This document shows positions 51,392-56,471 of a stretch of 56,471 nucleotides of DNA, piece by piece; positions within the stretch are counted from its first letter, which is position 1; each line of letters begins with the position of its first letter. Source of the stretch: Chloroflexi bacterium AL-N1 (GTDB lineage: Bacteria > Chloroflexota > Chloroflexia > Chloroflexales > Roseiflexaceae); NCBI GenBank assembly GCA_013122435.1, contig WYDT01000046.1, positions 1 to 56,471 on the forward strand, given 5' to 3'. A program made the position numbers and the translations under genes. The notes under the pieces were generated by a model. That model saw only the letters and a list, made by a program, of their open reading frames with translations. It ran no database searches and had not been told where the DNA came from.

Positions 51392-52930
51392 ATGACAAAG
51401 CATGGCGCAACCAGTCATCGTGGTACGAGTCACGTTCCAGGTTCACCGTTTGCCAAGACGGGTGTTTTTGGACGGATGTTTCCAACCCTTCCCAGCCAGG
51501 ATTTTGATAATGAACTGCTTGTTGAGTTAGGGAAAAAGGGCGGACCGATGGATGAAGGCAACGCTGGAGAGGAAGGCAATAGTCCCTCGATACCAGCCGG
51601 CTTCACTTTCCTTGGGCAGTTTATTGACCACGATAGTACGTTTGATCCAACTTCGAGTCTGGAACGGCAAAACGATCCTGAAGCGATTCACAATTTTCGC
51701 ACGCCCCTGCTGGAACTCGACAGTATCTATGGCTCAGGGCCAGAGGCGAGTCCGTTTCTCTATGCCAGACCCGAGCGCGGTCACCCCGTTGCCAAGTTGC
51801 TGATTGGGACCAATGATGAAGGACAGCCCGATGATCTGCCGCGCAACAGTGAAGGCGTCGCCCTGATCGGCGATCCCCGCAACGACGAGAACCTGATTGT
51901 CTCACAGTTGCATGTGGCCTTCTTAAAATTCCACAACCAGGTTGTTGATTATATAAGAGACATCACACCCGCTTCAGAGTTGTTTGAAGAGGCCCAACGC
52001 ATCGTCCGCTGGCATTACCAGTGGATCATTGTCCACGAGTTTCTTCCGCTTATCGTGGGGCAGGATGTGGTCGACGATGTGCTACAGCATGGGCGTCAGT
52101 TCTATCGGTTCCATGGTGAACCATTTATCCCCGTTGAGTTTGCCGTAGCCGCGTATCGCTTTGGCCATAGCCAGGTTCGCACCGGATATCGTATCAACGA
52201 GCAGGTGGCGGCCCGCCTGTTCCCCGACCTGAGCAGTGGATTTGAGCCAGTTCCCACTGAAAAAGTCGTGGATTGGCGCAACTTCTTCCAGATTACCGCC
52301 GATGGAAACCCACAGCCCAGCCGTCGCATCGACTCGAAGATTGCGTCGGTTTTACTCGACCTGCCCTTCATCCCTGATCCACGCCCCGAACGCCGCTCAC
52401 TGGCAGTGCTGAACCTGTTGCGTGGAGAGTCGTTTGCACTGCCGTGGGGTCAACGTGTTGCCAGCGCCATGGGCGTTACTGCTCTAACTGATGAGGAACT
52501 TGGCCTCAGTGATCTGGGCTTCCCACCCGGACGCGCACCGTTGTGGTTCTACATCCTGAAAGAGGCCGAAGTCCAGCATGAAGGCACCCGTTTAGGAGCG
52601 GTTGGTGGGCGCATTGTCGCCGAAGTGTTGCTGGGGCTGTTAGAGGGTGATTTCAAATCGTATCTGTGTCACGATCCGCTGTGGAAGCCATTCCTGCCCC
52701 GCACCGACCACGCAACGTTCACGATGGCCGATCTGCTTATCTTTGCCGGTGTCGCCAATCCCGTGATACCACGTGTGTACACGGTGCAACCAGGCGATAC
52801 GCTCCGCAGTATTGCACGTAGCTTTTACGGCGATGAGTCACGTTGGAAAGACATTTTTGAAGCCAATAAAGACCAGATTAGTGATCCCAATCTGATTTTC
52901 CCCGGCCAGACCCTGACTATTCCGCTGTAG
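51392..52930 (+). CDS. Animal-type heme peroxidase with C-terminal LysM
   Basis: 512 residues from ATG 51392, with AAGGAG 11 nt upstream; a frame from 51359 lacks a site. The core belongs to the peroxidase-cyclooxygenase superfamily: FTFLGQFIDHDSTFDPTS (distal His and Ca-binding Asp), LLELDSIYG, VSQLHVAFLKFHNQVVDY, and the proximal-His region YRFGHSQVRTGYR. The last about 50 residues (VYTVQPGDTLRSIARSFYG ... FPGQTLTIPL) are a LysM that binds glycan. No N-terminal signal peptide is evident. The plausible role is surface oxidative defence or halide oxidation. Confidence 0.92.
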   Translation: MTKHGATSHRGTSHVPGSPFAKTGVFGRMFPTLPSQDFDNELLVELGKKGGPMDEGNAGEEGNSPSIPAGFTFLGQFIDHDSTFDPTSSLERQNDPEAIHNFRTPLLELDSIYGSGPEASPFLYARPERGHPVAKLLIGTNDEGQPDDLPRNSEGVALIGDPRNDENLIVSQLHVAFLKFHNQVVDYIRDITPASELFEEAQRIVRWHYQWIIVHEFLPLIVGQDVVDDVLQHGRQFYRFHGEPFIPVEFAVAAYRFGHSQVRTGYRINEQVAARLFPDLSSGFEPVPTEKVVDWRNFFQITADGNPQPSRRIDSKIASVLLDLPFIPDPRPERRSLAVLNLLRGESFALPWGQRVASAMGVTALTDEELGLSDLGFPPGRAPLWFYILKEAEVQHEGTRLGAVGGRIVAEVLLGLLEGDFKSYLCHDPLWKPFLPRTDHATFTMADLLIFAGVANPVIPRVYTVQPGDTLRSIARSFYGDESRWKDIFEANKDQISDPNLIFPGQTLTIPL

Positions 52931-52951
52931 CATAAACTATCCGATCACCTC

Positions 52952-52978
52952 AAGACCCTAAAGGTTTTTTAGGGTCTT
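52952..52978. terminator. Hairpin after the heme peroxidase gene
   Basis: AAGACCCTAAA and TTTAGGGTCTT are perfect 11-bp arms with a 5-nt loop, about 20 nt after the stop. A T-rich run is inside the hairpin rather than after it, so it may serve as a terminator or transcript stabiliser. The rest of 52931-53218 contains no gene; a TATAAT lies at 53172-53177 but without a well-spaced -35. Confidence 0.6.
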
Positions 52979-53218
52979 ATAGTGCTATTGAATAAAGAAT
53001 GGCGGTACAGTAGAAACCGTTCGGGGTACATGCCCACCGAACACTCGGGAGATGGTTGGGCGGGGTTAGGGCTTGTTGGTGGTATCTGGGAGATGCCTGC
53101 GATTGGTAGCGGAATTATACAATGACAACCGCAAATAGTTTGAAATCACAACTTTTTATTGACAAGAGGTTTATAATAGAGTTGTATCCTCACCATTTTG
53201 AACAGAGAAAGAAGCTGT

Positions 53219-53395
53219 ATGTTGAACCCACGTGTGGGTTGCGCGTTCCTGCTGCTCTTCGTCCTACTTTCGTCGCCCATCTTTGCCACAGCAACCGAAT
53301 CTAATCACAGTTCGTCGGACAACCAGCATCGCATCGCATCGCATCGCATCGCATCGCATCGCATCGCATCGCATCGCATCGCCACTAGAGTGTAA
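53219..53395 (+). CDS. Signal-peptide leader, currently out of frame with the body
   Basis: From ATG 53219 a signal peptide is read: MLNPRVGCAFLLLFVLL, then SSPIFATATES, with cleavage predicted after Ala25 (ATA). It continues through the (GCATC) repeat as H-R-I-A-S units and stops at TAA 53393-53395 in RIATRV. The stop is caused by the present repeat length, not by a natural end. The ribosome site (GAAAGAAG) is only moderate. Confidence 0.75.
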   Translation: MLNPRVGCAFLLLFVLLSSPIFATATESNHSSSDNQHRIASHRIASHRIASHRIATRV

Positions 53396-55601
53396 AGGCG
53401 ACTCATGTGACCGTATCGCCGCTGAGCCTGTCAGGATTTTCACGGATCGTCTGGTCGTTCAGGTCAGCGATGATGGACGCTTCAACATGGGTGCGTTTCC
53501 CGATCCAGCCACAGGCGACGCGAGGGCTGACAGTTGGGATCTAATGTTCAACTGGCCCAACCCCCCGAGCACGTCGTTTACCACCATACGTATTGGTGGG
53601 AATGATTTTGTCTATGGTTCTGCCGGAACACTGATAACGGCACCTACCAATGTCGATACGCGCACCAACCGGAGCCGCTGGCGCATCAATGATATTGACA
53701 CCACTCAGGAGTTGAAACTGGTCGAGAACCCCCAGACAGGTCAGATCGATGCCGCACGGATCAGCTATACCCTGCGGAATACGGCCAGTGTCGCTCGGGC
53801 CGTTGGTCTACGAGTGATGATTGACACCCAGATCAATGATGCTGATGGTGCACCTTTCCGCATCCCTGGTCGTGGTATTATCACCAACGAAACCGATCTG
53901 CTGGGAGCGGATGTCCCCGACAATTTTCAGGTCTTTTTTCAGGTCGACAACAGTGAGCGCGTGGCCGCCGGAACGCTCGTCGGTGGTGCAGCCACGCGAC
54001 CTGACCGGCTGGTACTGGCAAACTGGCGGCGGATTCGTGAGACTGACTACGCCTTCACTCCTGATCCCAGTGTCTCCTTTGGTGGTGATGACAGCGCCTA
54101 TGCTGTGTATTGGAATCCAGTCACGCTCGCACCCGGCGAAACGCTGACCTATGCCACATTGTATGGTCTGGCCGAAATCGAAGCCGATCTGCGGCCTCCG
54201 CTGGCGCTGGCCGTGAGCAGCCCAGCTACTCTGACGGTCGAAGAGTCCCAATATATTCCTAATCCTTTTGACATCACGGCCACCGTGCTCAACAATGGCA
54301 CGGCTACCGCCACTGCTGTGCAGGCCACCCTCAACCTGACCGGCACCGCAGGACTCACCCTGGTGGAGGGGGAACAAACCCAGGTCATCGGCGATCTCCC
54401 CGTCGGTGAAGAACGGCAGGTGACCTGGCGGGTGCAGGCGGCATCGCAGGGCCGAACCGAGACCATCCCATTTGCCGTGGTAGTTGAAGCGACCAATACC
54501 ACAGAGAAGGTGGTGACCCGTGCCATAACCCTACCAGTAGTCCAGGGCGAACCACCTCCGTACACCCGTACTTATTATGTTGCTTCACCTGATGACGAAT
54601 CTAATCGACAGTTGGGATGTAGTGCACGGCAAAACGGTGAACGGGGCTTGGTCATTCTGGTATTTGGCTCACCCCGTGAATTAGGAGTGGATAATCAGGG
54701 ACAAACTATTTATGGATCGCGTTTGTTGACAGGGCTTCAACGTAGAATATCCCTAGAAGAGATAGCTAATGCAGTGAGAGGTTTCGCAGAGGGGTATATA
54801 GATGGTTGTTCTTCCTCACCACCTCCTAACTCAACTCAAGCAAATCTGACCATCATAGTTGGAACATCAAATTCTAAGGTAGATATCACACCTGATAATG
54901 GTATAACTAATCCTGTGGATAATCCAGCACTGACGGCTGATCATGGAGCGGCCTGGGCTCAGATGATCAACGAGCTTAATGCCTATCTCATGCAAAATTA
55001 TGGACGAAAAGTACGTGCTGCCGGAGGTTATGATGCTGAACAGGAAGTCAGTCAATGGAGCAGCCCACCACCAACACGTGCCTGGGCCACTGGTTATAAC
55101 AGTGCGGCAAACTATGTCTACTTTAACTTTGGCAGCTGTGATGGGTGTCCCCGCACCAAACCCCGTAGTGAATGGACCGATGATCCTGCCGACCCTGATA
55201 ATCTGTTTGCCGATATCCCGGCCTTAGAGTTAGCCTATGAATTGTTCTGGGGACTCCGTTGGGGCCGCCCACTTCCACAAATATTCAAAGCAGAGTATGC
55301 CTCTCAGTGGTACAACGTCAAACGGTACGGTCTCGAAGAATATAACAGAGTTATGTTTATCAGTGGGGTAGCCACCAGTTGTGGTCCTACTGCCTGTGAT
55401 TTCGATGATCCCACCGACTGGCGGGGTAAACTGGGAACGGATGAATTCATCTCACCCAATCAGGGCTGGCAGGCACTGTATGATACTATGAATGCGCTTT
55501 TTACCCCTGAACAGTGTAATGACCAGACATGTGGCTTTATTAATCCAGTCAGACAGTTACAACTGCCCCACATCACTGATTTTGCCAACGGCGCAGGCTA
55601 G
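53232..55601 (+). CDS. Secreted-protein body of a phase-variable gene
   Basis: The large frame of 789 codons opens at a GTG 53232 without a signal or ribosome site, so the real start is probably the leader ATG 53219 in another frame. Joined, the product would be about 795 residues. After the repeat come a region of about 300 residues rich in Asp, Asn and Thr, a CARDB/Ig-like segment (LALAVSSPATLTVEES to NNGTATATAVQATLNLTG), and a C-terminal domain of about 340 residues with six or more Cys (GSCDGCPRTK, GCSSS) and many aromatic residues. I do not recognise an enzymatic family. The segment 54560-55050 is more A/T-rich than the rest. Confidence 0.75.
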   Translation: MWVARSCCSSSYFRRPSLPQQPNLITVRRTTSIASHRIASHRIASHRIASPLECKGDSCDRIAAEPVRIFTDRLVVQVSDDGRFNMGAFPDPATGDARADSWDLMFNWPNPPSTSFTTIRIGGNDFVYGSAGTLITAPTNVDTRTNRSRWRINDIDTTQELKLVENPQTGQIDAARISYTLRNTASVARAVGLRVMIDTQINDADGAPFRIPGRGIITNETDLLGADVPDNFQVFFQVDNSERVAAGTLVGGAATRPDRLVLANWRRIRETDYAFTPDPSVSFGGDDSAYAVYWNPVTLAPGETLTYATLYGLAEIEADLRPPLALAVSSPATLTVEESQYIPNPFDITATVLNNGTATATAVQATLNLTGTAGLTLVEGEQTQVIGDLPVGEERQVTWRVQAASQGRTETIPFAVVVEATNTTEKVVTRAITLPVVQGEPPPYTRTYYVASPDDESNRQLGCSARQNGERGLVILVFGSPRELGVDNQGQTIYGSRLLTGLQRRISLEEIANAVRGFAEGYIDGCSSSPPPNSTQANLTIIVGTSNSKVDITPDNGITNPVDNPALTADHGAAWAQMINELNAYLMQNYGRKVRAAGGYDAEQEVSQWSSPPPTRAWATGYNSAANYVYFNFGSCDGCPRTKPRSEWTDDPADPDNLFADIPALELAYELFWGLRWGRPLPQIFKAEYASQWYNVKRYGLEEYNRVMFISGVATSCGPTACDFDDPTDWRGKLGTDEFISPNQGWQALYDTMNALFTPEQCNDQTCGFINPVRQLQLPHITDFANGAG
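53326..53382 (+). repeat. Pentanucleotide tandem repeat (GCATC)11
   Basis: Eleven complete GCATC units run from 53326 to 53380, followed by a partial GC. A five-base unit in coding DNA changes the frame with every gain or loss. Ten units would hit TAG at once; eleven (as here) hit TAA; twelve, nine or fifteen keep the signal peptide in frame with the body. Short tandem repeats of this form mutate by slipped-strand mispairing in known contingency loci. Confidence 0.95.
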
Positions 55602-55620
55602 CTATAGAGAAAGTGAGTGC

Positions 55621-56247
55621 ATGACCATGCAAGAGAATACACCATCAGAATTACGTCTTCCTGTTATGATAACCTGCCTGCTGGGTATTTTTGTGTTGGT
55701 GTTGGTCAGTTGTGGCCAACGGGAACCAACCATAGCGGAATCATTTCAGGCTTACCCGATTGCCACACCAACTCCAACAGCTACGATTCATCCACTTGAT
55801 GCTACCAAACAAGCTGATGATGAACGGATTGAACGCGAGCTAGCCACGGCGGAAGCACTCCCTACACCAATCACACGGCCCCCTACTCCAACCGTTCCAA
55901 CGCCTCTCCCTTTAGAGACAGGACTGCTCAGTGAGTGTGAGACTGCCTACGATGGATTGGTTATTCCTTCCAATTGCTGGCTCGATATATTCAACAACGA
56001 ATATGTTGTGTTGTTTGCCGGAAAAGACCCTAACAATCATAACCAGGGGAAAATCGGTTTTTATACAGTCTCACTTGATGAGACCGTCATATCCGATTTT
56101 CTCGATTTTCCTACTCCAAGCGAACATGGTGCGATACGTATTATCAATATTACTGTCCCTCGTTTTACAGTCACGGCTGAAGATGGCACACGCTTTGTGT
56201 TTAATCTCGACACCCGTACCTGGGAGGATCCACCGCCCTATCCTTAG
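55621..56247 (+). CDS. Lipoprotein with Pro/Thr-rich linker
   Basis: 208 residues from ATG 55621 (an ATG at 55627 is also possible). Signal, then lipobox VLVSCGQ with Cys about 31. A Thr/Pro/Glu linker covers about 50-105; a small domain with two Cys (LLSECETAYDGLVIPSNCW) and a beta-rich end follows. No function is recognised. It starts 20 nt after the phase-variable gene stop. The N-terminus is closely related to the next, truncated gene. Confidence 0.75.
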   Translation: MTMQENTPSELRLPVMITCLLGIFVLVLVSCGQREPTIAESFQAYPIATPTPTATIHPLDATKQADDERIERELATAEALPTPITRPPTPTVPTPLPLETGLLSECETAYDGLVIPSNCWLDIFNNEYVVLFAGKDPNNHNQGKIGFYTVSLDETVISDFLDFPTPSEHGAIRIINITVPRFTVTAEDGTRFVFNLDTRTWEDPPPYP

Positions 56248-56282
56248 GATATGCCCAGACTTTCCTCAGTGATGCAACGCAT

Positions 56283-56310
56283 GGAGTGGCGTACTGCCAC
56301 TCCACCTTGG
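56283..56310 (+). terminator. Intrinsic terminator after the lipoprotein
   Basis: GGAGTGGC (56283-56290) and GCCACTCC (56296-56303) with a GTACT loop, followed by ACCTTGG and TTTTT. It ends the transcript of the preceding lipoprotein. Confidence 0.65.
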
Positions 56311-56387
56311 TTTTTCTACTGACCCGTTATAAATCACCCTCCTCCTGCGTACAGATTAATAGACACATAACACACAGGAGGATCAGT

Positions 56388-56471
56388 ATGTTCGACCAAC
56401 CCCTTACGCGGCTCACATTCGTCTCGCTCATTGCCGTCAGCATGGTCAGTTGTGGCCAGCGGGGGCCAACC
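56388..56471 (+). CDS. Paralogous lipoprotein, N-terminus only (window edge)
   Basis: 28 residues before the window ends. ATG 56388 has an excellent ACAGGAGGATCAGT ribosome site. The signal ends in MVSCGQRGPT, which matches VSCGQREPT of the upstream lipoprotein, so this is a tandem paralogue. The remainder is outside the window. Confidence 0.8.
   Translation, partial: MFDQPLTRLTFVSLIAVSMVSCGQRGPT

Noticed and set aside
53326..53382. GCATC array as a CRISPR or simple noncoding satellite
   Set aside because: Units are contiguous without spacers and lie inside a coding region between a signal peptide and its body, which fits a coding contingency repeat.

Overview
The window reads as a chromosomal segment from a filamentous Chloroflexota bacterium, class Chloroflexia, possibly Herpetosiphon-like. 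The evidence is indirect: moderate base composition, a mevalonate kinase (uncommon in bacteria), a CobN-type chelatase beside a CbiMNQO importer, a complete phenylacetyl-CoA gene set, a serpin, and many REP-like palindromes between genes. The first 62 bases are the 5' end of a 16S rRNA gene leaving the window on the minus strand, with two strong tandem promoters behind it.

Positions 564-24860 form a cobalamin (B12) island, almost all on the minus strand. A two-component system (sensor kinase, NarL-type regulator) runs straight into cbiA, cobU, cobD-type decarboxylase and cobQ. A second minus-strand series starts at a cobalamin riboswitch with its own terminator. It continues through a corrinoid/iron-type ABC importer (binding lipoprotein, permease, ATPase), a ferredoxin-CobO fusion, a ferredoxin-CobN fusion, a PduO-type adenosyltransferase, cbiB, cbiM, cbiN, cbiQ, cbiO and a precorrin-2 dehydrogenase. 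Between the two series lie a plus-strand beta-propeller protein, an internally duplicated DoxX protein and a frameshifted restriction-endonuclease-like gene.

Positions 25047-38275 are an aromatic and 2-oxo-acid catabolism region. A fused E1 alpha/beta 2-oxoacid dehydrogenase is divergent from a TetR regulator that heads paaA, (inserted four-helix-bundle gene), paaB, paaC, paaD, a CBS-domain gene, paaK, an EthD protein, paaF, paaG, paaH and paaJ. The ring-opening PaaZ and the reductase PaaE are absent from this stretch.

Positions 38400-51100 hold folK, a hybrid sensor kinase overlapping an M23 peptidase lipoprotein, a TolB-like propeller lipoprotein, an MFS exporter, a PH-like membrane protein, sixA, then a plus-strand run of guaA, serpin, mevalonate kinase and a nucleotidyltransferase-fold gene. 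From 51392 the genes are cell-surface or secreted: an animal-type heme peroxidase ending in a LysM domain, a large secreted protein, and two related lipoproteins, the last cut by the window edge.

The most striking feature is at 53219-55601. A signal peptide is separated from a large secreted-protein reading frame by eleven tandem copies of the pentamer GCATC. The two are out of frame now; nine, twelve or fifteen copies would join them. This has the architecture of a phase-variable (contingency) locus, seen here in an apparent OFF state. Other notable items are two independent thioredoxin-like ferredoxin fusions to B12 enzymes, a 38-bp perfect palindrome that supplies both a stop codon and the next start codon, and a mobile-looking four-helix-bundle gene inside the paa operon.
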